From NCBI GenBank assembly GCA_003209375.1, contig QCRF01000001.1, positions 1 through 64,000 of the forward strand: a DNA stretch of 64,000 nucleotides, given 5' to 3'. The notes under the pieces were generated by a model. That model searched no databases and was not told where the DNA came from. It worked only from the letters and a program-made list of their open reading frames with translations. Made by a program: the position numbers and the translations under genes. This document shows positions 53,721 through 63,472 of the stretch, in pieces; positions within the stretch are counted from its first letter, which is position 1, and each line of letters starts with the position of its first letter. Source of the stretch: Prochlorococcus sp. AG-459-N19 (lineage in GTDB: Bacteria; Cyanobacteriota; Cyanobacteriia; PCC-6307; Cyanobiaceae).

Positions 53721-53802
53721 CTTATAGGATAAATTATGTGTTATTTACAATTTAATAAATTAAGTTGCAGTAGTAAGTTTATTGTTAAAAATAAAATAAA
53801 CA

Positions 53803-55269
53803 TTGATAATGAAACTTAGAGTAGTAACAATAATACTATTATTATCTTTATTACTTTTTTTTGGTTTTAAAAAAGTTTCTGCTAATAAAAATACGGAGCA
53901 AAGTACAAATATTGAGCAACTAAATATCTTAAGATATATACCTAAAAACAATAAATTATTATTTATTTCAAATTTAGATAATTTTCATATTGTTAATAAT
54001 AATGAAAAAGATAAAAATTCAACAAACCAAGATGAATTTGTTTTAATAAAAGACTCTATATTAGATTACTTAGGTATAGATCTAGGCACCAATAAATTAG
54101 AAGATATCTATAACAATGAACTTATAATCTCATTTTTTGAAAATAATAAAAAGCTTAAAGATGATATTTTGATTATTTTTAAAATTAAGCCAGAAAAAAC
54201 AATAGACGATTTATTAAATTTGCCTAATAAAATTGATCAGATTGATGAGATAATTTCATTTAATAGAGAAAACAAAATAAATTTCCTTAACTATATATAC
54301 CGCACCGAAGATAATTATATAATTGCGTCATCAGATAAAAAATTGATCAAAAATAGTATTAACTTCAGTAATGATTTTAAAGAAAAAAAATTTCAATATG
54401 AGGGAGAACTTTTTGGACTCAAAAATCAAAAAAATATATTATTTACAAAAAAATTTGGGGAAAGTGTATTTTTTGATAATGAAAATTTTACTAATAAAAA
54501 TGAGGATATTGTAGCTACTACATTTGATTTAAAAAATAAACATTTAATTTTAAAATCATATTTACTAAATAATAAAAAAAATATTGATATTCTTGCTTAT
54601 GATAAGTTTATAAATAAAGAAAATACGCATAAAGATAATCCTCAAGTTTCAATTTTTACTGAAATTAAGAATTTTGAAAAATATCTAAAACCTTTTATAA
54701 ATAATTTTGAACAAAGTTTTTTTGAAGATTTTAACCAAAATACAAATCAAGACATCTTAATTCTCAATTCAAAAAAAGATTGGCTTTTTACATTTGAAAA
54801 AAATACTGAAAATCAATTTGATTTAAGTGCTTTGAAAGAACTAAAAGATTTCAACAAATATACTTTAAAACATAATAAAGATATTTACTCAATATACTCC
54901 AAAGATATTCTTGAAGAAAAAAACGATGCAATAAAATATCTAACTTTTGAAAATATCTATTCAATAGAATCAGGAGGTTTGCAATTCATAAGTAATTTTT
55001 TAATAGATAGTAAAAAACTAGAAACAATCTCAAAAAGATTTTTCAACCTAAAAAGTTCTAAAGATAAATCTACTTTTCTTTTTGCCAAAGTTGATATCAA
55101 AGATGAAAATTCCAATAAAATTAAATATTTGCCTGATTTGGAAGATCTTTATTTTCTCATTAGAAATATTTTAAAAATATCAAATGAAGAATATCTAGAA
55201 ATCATAAGTCAATCTATTCCAGAAAAAAATCCAATTCTTTATTCAGAAACAATTTTAAAAATACCTTAA
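53803..55269 (+). CDS. DUF3352-like conserved hypothetical with N-terminal TM/signal anchor; start may be ATG 53809
   Basis: 488-aa ORF; VVTIILLLSLLLFFGF anchor; YIPKNNKLLFISNL. Strongly AT/N-K-rich. Confidence 0.7.
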   Translation: MIMKLRVVTIILLLSLLLFFGFKKVSANKNTEQSTNIEQLNILRYIPKNNKLLFISNLDNFHIVNNNEKDKNSTNQDEFVLIKDSILDYLGIDLGTNKLEDIYNNELIISFFENNKKLKDDILIIFKIKPEKTIDDLLNLPNKIDQIDEIISFNRENKINFLNYIYRTEDNYIIASSDKKLIKNSINFSNDFKEKKFQYEGELFGLKNQKNILFTKKFGESVFFDNENFTNKNEDIVATTFDLKNKHLILKSYLLNNKKNIDILAYDKFINKENTHKDNPQVSIFTEIKNFEKYLKPFINNFEQSFFEDFNQNTNQDILILNSKKDWLFTFEKNTENQFDLSALKELKDFNKYTLKHNKDIYSIYSKDILEEKNDAIKYLTFENIYSIESGGLQFISNFLIDSKKLETISKRFFNLKSSKDKSTFLFAKVDIKDENSNKIKYLPDLEDLYFLIRNILKISNEEYLEIISQSIPEKNPILYSETILKIP

Positions 55270-55279
55270 TAAAGGTATT
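55260..55279. other. Perfect 8-bp stem-loop overlapping the stop codon of the DUF3352-like gene
   Basis: AATACCTT-AATA-AAGGTATT; the TAA stop lies inside the hairpin. Confidence 0.5.
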
Positions 55280-55393
55280 CAAATAAGCTTCAAAGACAAT
55301 CATTTGAAATTTTTGTGAAGTTAAAAACTTGTGGTTAATTAAAAATTATTTGACTATCTTTAATCTATAAGTATTTGATATTGAATTAAGCAA

Positions 55394-56539
55394 TTGGACA
55401 ATAAAAAACTAATTTTAAAACCAGGATTAGAGGGTGTCCCAGTTACTAATTCATCTATCTGTGATATTGACGGCAACAAAGGTAAATTATTGTATAGAGG
55501 CTACTCCATTGAGGAACTATCCAAGAAAAGCAGTTTTTTAGAAACTGCATACCTGTTGATTTGGGGTGAATTGCCCACAGCTATTCAACTTAGAGATTTT
55601 GAACAAGAGGTTCAGATGCATCGAAGATTAAGTTTTAGAGTCAGAGATATGATGAAATGTTTCCCTGCGACAGGTCATCCTATGGATGCTCTTCAGTCTA
55701 GCGCGGCCTCTTTGGGGCTCTTCTATTCGCGCAGGGCAATAGATGATCCTAATTACATCTACAACGCAGTGATAAGACTAATAGCAAAAATACCCACAAT
55801 GATTGCTGCGTTTCAACTTATTAGAAAAGGACAAGACCCAATTCAACCTAGAGATGATTTAACTTACTCATCAAATTTTCTTTACATGCTGACTGAAAAA
55901 GAACAAGATCCAATAGCTGCAAAAGTTTTTGATAGGTGTTTAATTCTACATGCCGAACATAGTTTAAACGCCAGTACATTTAGCGCTAGAGTTACTGCAA
56001 GCACTCTTACAGACCCATATGCTGTCATCGCCTCTGCAGTAGGAACCCTTGCTGGCCCATTGCATGGAGGAGCTAATGAGGATGTGATTGCAATGTTAGA
56101 AGAGATTAAAACCCCAGAAAATGCTGGCTCTTTTTTAGATAACGCAATAAAAAATAAAAGTAAGATAATGGGCTTCGGCCACAGAGAATATAAAGTCAAA
56201 GATCCAAGAGCAATAATTCTTCAAAAACTGGCAGAAGAGCTTTTCATTAGATTTGGAGCAGATGAAATGTATGAAGTTGCTAAATCACTTGAGGCAGAGG
56301 CAATACCAAGACTCGGTCCTAAGGGTATATTCCCTAACGTGGACTTTTATTCTGGTCTTGTTTATAGAAAACTTGGTATTCCTCGTGATTTATTTACTCC
56401 AATTTTTGCCATATCTAGAGTGGCTGGTTGGTTAGCTCATTGGAGAGAGCAACTTGGAGCAAATAGAATTTTCAGACCATCTCAAATCTACACAGGTTCA
56501 GCACCAAGATATTGGATCAGCCTAGAAAACAGAGAATAA
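55394..56539 (+). CDS. gltA: Citrate synthase
   Basis: GLEGVPVTNSSICDIDGNKGKLLYRGYSIEEL; GTLAGPLHGGANE; GFGHREYKVKDPRA; TTG start. Confidence 0.98.
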   Translation: MDNKKLILKPGLEGVPVTNSSICDIDGNKGKLLYRGYSIEELSKKSSFLETAYLLIWGELPTAIQLRDFEQEVQMHRRLSFRVRDMMKCFPATGHPMDALQSSAASLGLFYSRRAIDDPNYIYNAVIRLIAKIPTMIAAFQLIRKGQDPIQPRDDLTYSSNFLYMLTEKEQDPIAAKVFDRCLILHAEHSLNASTFSARVTASTLTDPYAVIASAVGTLAGPLHGGANEDVIAMLEEIKTPENAGSFLDNAIKNKSKIMGFGHREYKVKDPRAIILQKLAEELFIRFGADEMYEVAKSLEAEAIPRLGPKGIFPNVDFYSGLVYRKLGIPRDLFTPIFAISRVAGWLAHWREQLGANRIFRPSQIYTGSAPRYWISLENRE

Positions 56540-56614
56540 TATTTGCAGCTTTTCATAAAAAACACACATATTGTTTGTGAAGAGTTAATCTATTAAGTAA
56601 ATAACATAAAAATT

Positions 56615-57733
56615 TTGGAATACGGATTAGATCTCGAATATAGTTTTAATGAATTCTTAAAGGGTTTTGGCCTTTCCAGCGAAATCGCTCATATAATCTG
56701 GCTACCTCTCCCTATGCTTTTGGTTTTGGTGGCGGCAGTAGTTGGAGTGTTAGTAACAGTTTGGCTTGAAAGAAAAATATCTGCTGCTGCTCAACAAAGA
56801 ATAGGTCCCGAATATGCTGGAGCGCTTGGCGTCCTCCAACCAATTGCAGATGGTCTTAAGTTACTTGTCAAAGAAGATATTATTCCTGCCAAAGCGGATG
56901 GAATTCTCTTTACTGCAGGACCTATATTAGTTCTTGTCCCGGTGATTTTATCATGGTTAATTGTTCCTTTTGGACAAAACCTTTTAATAAGTAACGTTGG
57001 TATTGGAATTTTCCTATGGATCGCTTTAAGCAGTATTCAGCCAATTGGCCTTCTTATGAGCGGATACGCATCAAATAATAAGTATTCTTTATTAGGAGGT
57101 TTAAGAGCAGCAGCTCAATCAATAAGTTATGAAATTCCTTTAGCTTTATCTGTACTGGCTATCGTACTAATGACAAATTCCTTAAGTACTGTTGACATTG
57201 TCAACCAACAAAGTGGAGCTGGAATCCTAAGTTGGAATATATGGAGACAACCAGTTGGTTTTATAGTCTTTTGGATTTGTGCTCTTGCAGAATGTGAGAG
57301 ACTTCCATTTGACTTACCCGAAGCTGAAGAAGAATTAGTTGCAGGATATCAAACTGAATATGCAGGGATGAAATTCGCATTGTTCTATCTTGGCAGTTAC
57401 ATTAATTTAATCCTTTCAGCTTTATTAGTATCAATACTTTATTTAGGAGGATGGGGTTTTCCTGTACCAGTTGAATTAATAGCTAAGTTTCTAAATTTGC
57501 CAATTAATGCGCCATTCATACAAGTTTTCACTGCATCAATAGGAATTGTTATGACTGTATTAAAAGCATATCTTTTGGTTTTCATTGCAATACTATTGCG
57601 TTGGACAACTCCTAGAGTAAGGATAGATCAACTATTAGATCTAGGATGGAAGTTTCTTCTTCCAATTTCCCTTGCTAATCTTTTGATAACTGCAGGATTA
57701 AAACTTGCATTTCCTCAATTCTTTGGTGGTTAA
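56615..57733 (+). CDS. ndhA: NAD(P)H-quinone oxidoreductase subunit 1
   Basis: [70 protein letters not shown]. Confidence 0.98.
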   Translation: MEYGLDLEYSFNEFLKGFGLSSEIAHIIWLPLPMLLVLVAAVVGVLVTVWLERKISAAAQQRIGPEYAGALGVLQPIADGLKLLVKEDIIPAKADGILFTAGPILVLVPVILSWLIVPFGQNLLISNVGIGIFLWIALSSIQPIGLLMSGYASNNKYSLLGGLRAAAQSISYEIPLALSVLAIVLMTNSLSTVDIVNQQSGAGILSWNIWRQPVGFIVFWICALAECERLPFDLPEAEEELVAGYQTEYAGMKFALFYLGSYINLILSALLVSILYLGGWGFPVPVELIAKFLNLPINAPFIQVFTASIGIVMTVLKAYLLVFIAILLRWTTPRVRIDQLLDLGWKFLLPISLANLLITAGLKLAFPQFFGG

Positions 57734-57801
57734 ACTTAAGTAAAAATACTTAAATTTAAAATTAATCCACTAAAATAAAATAACTAAGTAAATTCTTCAA
57801 A

Positions 57802-58428
57802 ATGAAAAATTTCCTTCATCAAATAAATAGCTATATCAAAGAAGCATTTAATGCTGGCAAATATCTATATAATGGCTTATCAGTAACTTTTGATCATCTT
57901 AGAAGAAGACCTGTTACTGTCCAATATCCATATGAAAAATTAATACCTTCTGAAAGATATAGAGGAAGGATACATTATGAATTCGATAAATGTATTGCTT
58001 GTGAAGTTTGCGTGAGAGTATGTCCCATAAATTTACCAGTAGTTGATTGGGTAATGAATAAAGAAACCAAAAAAAAGGAACTTAGAAATTATTCTATAGA
58101 CTTTGGAGTTTGTATATTTTGCGGAAATTGTGTTGAATATTGTCCAACTAATTGTTTATCAATGACCGAAGAATATGAATTAGCTACTTTTGACAGACAC
58201 AATCTAAATTTTGATAATGTCGCACTTGGTAGACTACCCACAAATGTTACAACAGATCCTTCTGTTAAACCTCTAAGAGAACTTGCCTATCTGCCTAAAG
58301 GTGTCATGGACCCTCATGAAATCCCAGCTTCAGATACTAGAGTTGGTAAATTACCTGAAGAAGTCTATGATTGGATGAGATCAGAATCCAATGAAAACAA
58401 AGATAAAGTTTCTAATCCAAATAATTAA
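57802..58428 (+). CDS. ndhI: NAD(P)H-quinone oxidoreductase subunit I
   Basis: Two 4Fe-4S motifs: [12 protein letters not shown] and [12 protein letters not shown]. Confidence 0.98.
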   Translation: MKNFLHQINSYIKEAFNAGKYLYNGLSVTFDHLRRRPVTVQYPYEKLIPSERYRGRIHYEFDKCIACEVCVRVCPINLPVVDWVMNKETKKKELRNYSIDFGVCIFCGNCVEYCPTNCLSMTEEYELATFDRHNLNFDNVALGRLPTNVTTDPSVKPLRELAYLPKGVMDPHEIPASDTRVGKLPEEVYDWMRSESNENKDKVSNPNN

Positions 58429-58441
58429 TTTCTATTAATTC

Positions 58442-59041
58442 ATGTCCATTGCAATAACAACACAAATTATTTGTTTTTCAGTTTTATCTTTAGTTATCAT
58501 CATTGGAGCACTTGGTGTTGTATTGCTAGAAAGTATTGTTTATTCAGCCTTTATTCTAGGAGGAGTTTTCACGAGTGTTGCGGGATTATATCTTCTTTTA
58601 AATGCAAGTTTTGTTGCTGCAGCTCAAGTTTTAGTTTATGTGGGGGCAGTTAATGTATTAATAATCTTTGCGATAATGCTAGTCAATAAAAAAGAAGATT
58701 TAAAGCCCATCAGTGATATTAAATCGAGAAGAATCATATCAACATCAATATGTTTAACCCTCCTAAGCCTTTTAATAAGAGTTGACTTGACTAATGTATG
58801 GCCCCTATCAAGTCCTCAAAACTCTATAAGAGAAGAATCAACTATCAGAATTGGTGAACATCTTTTTAGTGATTATCTACTCCCATTTGAAGTAGCGTCA
58901 ATTTTACTTTTAATGGCAATGATTGGAGCTATTGTTTTAGCTAGAAGAGATGTGATGAGCAAGGATATTTCCACTGGATTACCTGTTGATCAAGAGTTAA
59001 TTGAAAAATCATCAGAACCATTACTTACAAATAAAAATTAA
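58442..59041 (+). CDS. ndhG: NAD(P)H-quinone oxidoreductase subunit 6
   Basis: AAAQVLVYVGAVNVLIIFAIMLV; position between ndhI and ndhE. Confidence 0.97.
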   Translation: MSIAITTQIICFSVLSLVIIIGALGVVLLESIVYSAFILGGVFTSVAGLYLLLNASFVAAAQVLVYVGAVNVLIIFAIMLVNKKEDLKPISDIKSRRIISTSICLTLLSLLIRVDLTNVWPLSSPQNSIREESTIRIGEHLFSDYLLPFEVASILLLMAMIGAIVLARRDVMSKDISTGLPVDQELIEKSSEPLLTNKN

Positions 59042-59059
59042 CATTTCACTTTTCTTATT

Positions 59060-59380
59060 ATGAATTTAGAATCAATTCCTATTCAAGCATTTTTAATAGT
59101 ATCCTCAGCACTATTTTGTATCGGTATTTGGGGATTATTAAATAGCAGAAATGCAGTAAGAGTTCTTATGAGCATTGAGTTAATGCTCAATGCAGTAAAT
59201 ATAAACTTAATGGCGTTTTCTTCCTATGTTGACAATAATTTAATTCAAGGCCAAGTTTTTACAATTTTTGTCATTACTGTTGCTGCCGCAGAAGCAGCAG
59301 TTGGATTAGCAATCTTATTATCTCTTTATAGGAATAGGGTGACTGTAGATATGGAAAGTTTTAATTTATTAAAATGGTAA
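59060..59380 (+). CDS. ndhE: NAD(P)H-quinone oxidoreductase subunit 4L
   Basis: VLMSIELMLNAVNINLMAFS; FVITVAAAEAAVGLAILLSLYRNR. Confidence 0.98.
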   Translation: MNLESIPIQAFLIVSSALFCIGIWGLLNSRNAVRVLMSIELMLNAVNINLMAFSSYVDNNLIQGQVFTIFVITVAAAEAAVGLAILLSLYRNRVTVDMESFNLLKW

Positions 59381-59389
59381 AACCACTAA

Positions 59390-60301
59390 ATGAAACTTTC
59401 ATTAGTGCTTATTATATATCGTTCAGATAGTTCTATAGCTCAAGAAGCTTCTAAATTCTGTAAAGAAGCCCTCAAAGCTAAAAATATAAAATCAAAAAGA
59501 ATTCAGAGTGATTTTCAAAGAGATGAAATTGAAAAATATCTTTTTAATCTAAAATTACAGCCAAATATTGGCATAGTTCTTGGTGGAGATGGGACCTTTT
59601 TAAAATGTGCAAATGCATTAGCTGATTATGATATTCCTCTGTTGAGCATTAATATTGGCGGTAATCTGGGTTTCCTTACGCAAGAAAAAGATTTTTTGCT
59701 TGACAAATCTTTTATTGATATCCTTGAAAACGAAGAATATAAAATTGACTTTCGTAATAGATTAAATTGTAATGTGTTTATAAGTGGGAAAAGTTCTGAG
59801 AAAAAGATTATAAAAAGCTACGAAGCCTTAAATGATTTTTATTTTAAATCTGTTGAAGAGGACATTTCTCCAACCAACCAAATAGAAATCGAAATAGATA
59901 ACGAGAAGGTTAATGAATACAAGGGCGATGGATTAATTATATCTACATCTACTGGTTCAACAGCCTACTCAATGGCTGCAGGGGGGCCAATAGTGCACCC
60001 AAGTATTGATGCAATGATAATAAACCCTATATGCCCTATGAGTTTGGCTAGTAGACCAATAGTTATACCTAATACAAGTAAGATAATCATAAAACCTGTT
60101 AAAAAAAATAAGGGGGAAATTAAATTATGGAGAGACGGGTCAAAATGTATGACCATTAAGGAAGATTATTATTGTGAGATCAAAAAAGGGCAATCGCCCT
60201 GCAAAATAATAAAGTTTAAAAAAAGTACAAGCTACTATAGTACCCTAATAAAAAAACTAGATTGGAAAGGTGATTTATCTCAAAAAAATTTCAAAAATTA
60301 A
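59390..60301 (+). CDS. nadK: NAD kinase
   Basis: [56 protein letters not shown]. Confidence 0.96.
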   Translation: MKLSLVLIIYRSDSSIAQEASKFCKEALKAKNIKSKRIQSDFQRDEIEKYLFNLKLQPNIGIVLGGDGTFLKCANALADYDIPLLSINIGGNLGFLTQEKDFLLDKSFIDILENEEYKIDFRNRLNCNVFISGKSSEKKIIKSYEALNDFYFKSVEEDISPTNQIEIEIDNEKVNEYKGDGLIISTSTGSTAYSMAAGGPIVHPSIDAMIINPICPMSLASRPIVIPNTSKIIIKPVKKNKGEIKLWRDGSKCMTIKEDYYCEIKKGQSPCKIIKFKKSTSYYSTLIKKLDWKGDLSQKNFKN

Positions 60302-60799
60302 ATGGCATTAGAGATAGAAAGAAGATTTCTTATAAAAAATGATAGTTGGAAAGAATTCATAAATAAAAAAATTTATATTGAACAAGGATATTTATCAAAA
60401 AGTTTAGATGGTTGGATTATTAGGGTAAGGCTTATAGGCAAAAACTCTAAAATTACACTTAAAAAACATATCAAAGGCTTTACCAACTTTGAATTTGAAT
60501 ACTCCATTCCACGAAGCGATGCTGAAACAATACTGTCAAATCTCTCAAATACAATTAAAAAAGATAGATACTTTATAGAAATTGAAAAAAAATCTTGGAT
60601 TATAGACTGCTTTAAAGAAAATAATTATCCACTTGAAATTGCAGAAATTGAACTTTCTAATGAAGAGGAAGATTTAATTCTTCCATCTTTCATTTCAAAA
60701 GAAATTACTGGGCTGACCCATTACTCCAATTTCAGTCTTGCTAACAATCCTTGTTCAGAATGGAAAGAAGAATATTTAACAACTTTAAAAAATGACTAG
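60302..60799 (+). CDS. CYTH/triphosphate tunnel metalloenzyme domain protein
   Basis: LEIERRFLIKNDSWKE (ExExK/R signature), IEQGYLS, WIIRVRLIGKNSKITLKKH. Confidence 0.88.
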   Translation: MALEIERRFLIKNDSWKEFINKKIYIEQGYLSKSLDGWIIRVRLIGKNSKITLKKHIKGFTNFEFEYSIPRSDAETILSNLSNTIKKDRYFIEIEKKSWIIDCFKENNYPLEIAEIELSNEEEDLILPSFISKEITGLTHYSNFSLANNPCSEWKEEYLTTLKND

Positions 60800-60865
60800 T
60801 CGGAGGAGCCACTCATCCTTTATATTTTCTTTATATTTAAGCAAAGTATTTTTTATCTTCTCCAG

Positions 60866-61054
60866 ATGTATGGTCTTTACGACAAAGAAGGAATATTGAG
60901 ATTTGTTGATTCAGACAAGGATGCCTGTATTGCATATGCTGAACTCTTCGAATTAGGTTCTACAAATTATTGTCTAATGGATTTTGCAAATGATACAAAA
61001 AAAGTAAAGGGTAATACTAATCTTGATCAGATTCTGGGAGTGTACAACAATTAA
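60866..61054 (+). CDS. Small hypothetical protein (62 aa)
   Basis: MYGLYDKEGILRFVDSDKDACIAYAELFELGSTNYCLMDF; coding-like composition in an otherwise unexplained gap. Confidence 0.65.
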   Translation: MYGLYDKEGILRFVDSDKDACIAYAELFELGSTNYCLMDFANDTKKVKGNTNLDQILGVYNN

Positions 61055-61295
61055 AGCCATCTCTACAAATCTTTCCGTTGTCCATTGCCCAATTCAAAAG
61101 TGCTACTCTGTTTTTAGAGCCAGTTTTTGTAAACATATTACTTACATGATTATCAACAGTTCTTTTACTAATAGTTAGTTTTACCGCAATTTCCTGATTT
61201 GTAAGCCCGTCAGCTACGAGATCAATGATTTCCATCTCCCTTGCTGAGAGACCCATCATATCAATGTTGTTTACTTCTTCATCAACCATTTGCAT
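61017..61295 (-). CDS. Small LuxR/NarL-type HTH regulator (PedR-like)
   Basis: 92 aa, HTH only: LSAREMEIIDLVADGLTNQEIAVKLTISKRTVDNHVSNMFTKTGSKNRVALL; no receiver domain. Confidence 0.88.
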   Translation of the reverse strand: MQMVDEEVNNIDMMGLSAREMEIIDLVADGLTNQEIAVKLTISKRTVDNHVSNMFTKTGSKNRVALLNWAMDNGKICRDGFNCCTLPESDQD

Positions 61296-61344
61296 TTAAA
61301 CAGTTCCTTTTTTATATTAATTAAGTTTAGCAATCTCAGTACAC

Positions 61345-61358
61345 TTGTTAACCAACTA
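61345..61358. repeat. Second copy of TTGTTAACCAACTA
   Basis: Exact match to 11478-11491; lies between the divergent PedR-like gene and metF. Confidence 0.5.
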
Positions 61359-61372
61359 GGAAACAAAAGCAA

Positions 61373-62263
61373 TTGAAATCAAAACTTCAGCAGACTTTAG
61401 AAAAAAGATCTAAAGTAATAACAGCAGAGTTAATGCCGCCAAGAGGTGGAAGCCCCATAAGATCTCTTAAGATAGCACAACTTTTGAAAGATAAGGTACA
61501 TGCTGTTAACATTACCGATGGGAGCAGAGCTATAATGAGAATGTGCAGCTTGGCAATGTCCAAACTATTACTGGAAAATGGGATAGAACCAGTAATGCAA
61601 ATTTCTTGCAGAGATCGTAATAAAATTGCTTTACAATCAGACATTCTTGGAGCAAATGCTTTAGGAATTAAAAACATCTTGTGCATTACCGGTGATTCAG
61701 TAAAAGCTGGGGATCAACAAGATGCCAAGGCCGTGCATGAGTTTGAGTCAGTTAGATTGATACAACAAATTCAGGCTTTCAACAAAGGAATTGATCCTAC
61801 TCTAGGAGAACTTTCCGATAAAAAAACATTTATTTTTGCAGGTGCTGCAGCTGATCCAAATTGCAAAAATAAAAGAAGTTTAGAAAATAGATTGAAAAAG
61901 AAAAAAGAGGCTGGAGCCGGATTTATACAAACTCAAATGGTTATGGAAAAAGAAAATTTGATAGAGTTTTGTGAAAAAATTAGCGAGCCTCTTGAAATTC
62001 CAGTAATTGCAGGAGTATTCCTATTAAAGTCTTACAAAAACGCTCTATTTATAAACAAATACGTTCCAGGGGCGAACATCCCTGAAAATATCTTAAATCG
62101 TCTTAAAGATGCTAAAGACCCATTACAAGAAGGTGTTCAAATTGCATCTGAACAAGCTCATGATTATATTAAAATCGCAAGTGGTGTTCATCTAATGGCC
62201 GTAAAAGCAGAGCATTTAATTCCTGAGATTATTGAAAGAGCAGATCTTAGTCTGGAATATTAA
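61373..62263 (+). CDS. metF: 5,10-methylenetetrahydrofolate reductase
   Basis: VITAELMPPRGGSPIRSLKIAQLLKDKVHAVNITD; MQISCRDRNKIALQSDILGANALGIKNILCITGD; TTG start. Confidence 0.95.
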   Translation: MKSKLQQTLEKRSKVITAELMPPRGGSPIRSLKIAQLLKDKVHAVNITDGSRAIMRMCSLAMSKLLLENGIEPVMQISCRDRNKIALQSDILGANALGIKNILCITGDSVKAGDQQDAKAVHEFESVRLIQQIQAFNKGIDPTLGELSDKKTFIFAGAAADPNCKNKRSLENRLKKKKEAGAGFIQTQMVMEKENLIEFCEKISEPLEIPVIAGVFLLKSYKNALFINKYVPGANIPENILNRLKDAKDPLQEGVQIASEQAHDYIKIASGVHLMAVKAEHLIPEIIERADLSLEY

Positions 62264-63425
62264 TCAGATCAGTACCTAATAATTCTGCCATAGCTTTCTG
62301 TTGAGGTGATGGCTCAGTTAAATCAGATCTTCTTGAATCTGCTATTAACCAATCTAAAGATGCATCCTGTAAATCAAAATGATCTCCATTTTTGCCAACA
62401 CAATATTTACCAAACACTAACTTATCCATAAGTCTTACACCTTTACCAATTTTAGAATAATCAAAAATAATTGAGTTATCTATAGTTGCCCCCTCGCAAA
62501 TGCAACAACTTGGTCCAATCATAGAAGGACCAATAATAGTTGCTCCATCCTCGATCCTAGTCATACCTCCTATATAAACAGGCCCGCTAATATTAACCTT
62601 TTCCCAATTAGCCGCTACATTCAAACCGGTAAAAACTCCTGGTTTTATTTCCTTACCTGGTATTTGCACTTGTCTTACCTTACCTTGCAATACATTTCTA
62701 ATAGCACTCCAATAATCAGGAACTTTTCCAATATCTACCCATTCAAAATCCATTGGTAATGCAAAAAATGGTAAATCCATTTCAACAAGTTTAGGAAAAA
62801 GATCAGCTCCAATATCAAATTTCTCTGCTGAAGGTATGTAATTAAAAATTTCGGGCTCAAAAAGATAAATTCCTGTATTTATAGAGTCACTTAAAGCTTG
62901 ATCAACTGTTGGCTTTTCCTGAAAAGCCTTTATTCGACCATTTTCATCAGAAACTACGACACCGTAACTTGATACTTGATCTTTAGTTACCTTCTTTGTT
63001 ATTAAGCTCGCAATCGCTCCTTTCTGCTTATGTTTTTTAACAGCTTGAGTTAAATCTAAATCAACTAAAGCATCACCACATAAAACAACAAAAGTTTCAT
63101 CAAAGAAATTTTGAAAATCCTGAATTTTTTTTAATCCTCCTGCAGATCCCAAAGCATCACCTATTAATTCTCCATCTTCAATCCTTCCTTCAAAACTATA
63201 AGCAATTTCTACTCCAAATCTTTGCCCATCCCTAAAATAATTTTCAATTTCTTCAGCCAGATGAGAAACATTTACCATTATTTCCTTAAAATTATGTTCT
63301 CTTAAAAGTTCCAAAAGGAACTCCATAACAGGTTTTTGCAAAATCGGAATCATTGGTTTCGGAATAACATGCGTAATTGGCTGAACACGTGTGCCTTTAC
63401 CTGCCGCAAGTATCATTGCCTTCAT
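62247..63425 (-). CDS. NDP-sugar pyrophosphorylase with C-terminal left-handed beta-helix repeats
   Basis: MKAMILAAGKGTRVQPITHVIPKPMIPILQKPVMEFLLELL; C-terminal hexapeptide-like repeats. Confidence 0.94.
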   Translation of the reverse strand: MKAMILAAGKGTRVQPITHVIPKPMIPILQKPVMEFLLELLREHNFKEIMVNVSHLAEEIENYFRDGQRFGVEIAYSFEGRIEDGELIGDALGSAGGLKKIQDFQNFFDETFVVLCGDALVDLDLTQAVKKHKQKGAIASLITKKVTKDQVSSYGVVVSDENGRIKAFQEKPTVDQALSDSINTGIYLFEPEIFNYIPSAEKFDIGADLFPKLVEMDLPFFALPMDFEWVDIGKVPDYWSAIRNVLQGKVRQVQIPGKEIKPGVFTGLNVAANWEKVNISGPVYIGGMTRIEDGATIIGPSMIGPSCCICEGATIDNSIIFDYSKIGKGVRLMDKLVFGKYCVGKNGDHFDLQDASLDWLIADSRRSDLTEPSPQQKAMAELLGTDLINIPD

Positions 63426-63472
63426 AAATTCAAAACCATTTTTTAAGATTATACGTTATTACTATGAAGCTT

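Noticed and set aside
56548-56585. Imperfect CACACA/TTTGTG repeat after gltA
   Set aside because: Mismatched short stem; not a convincing terminator in either direction.
57736-57753. TTAAGTA-AAAA-TACTTAA hairpin between ndhA and ndhI
   Set aside because: Seven A/T-rich pairs inside an operon of an AT-rich genome; plausibly chance, no T-tract.
61353-61366. CTAGGAAACAAAAG upstream of metF, reminiscent of the Yfr2/Cyano-1 sRNA AGGAAACA motif
   Set aside because: Single copy, no supporting stem-loops, and almost touching the metF start codon; not enough to call an sRNA.
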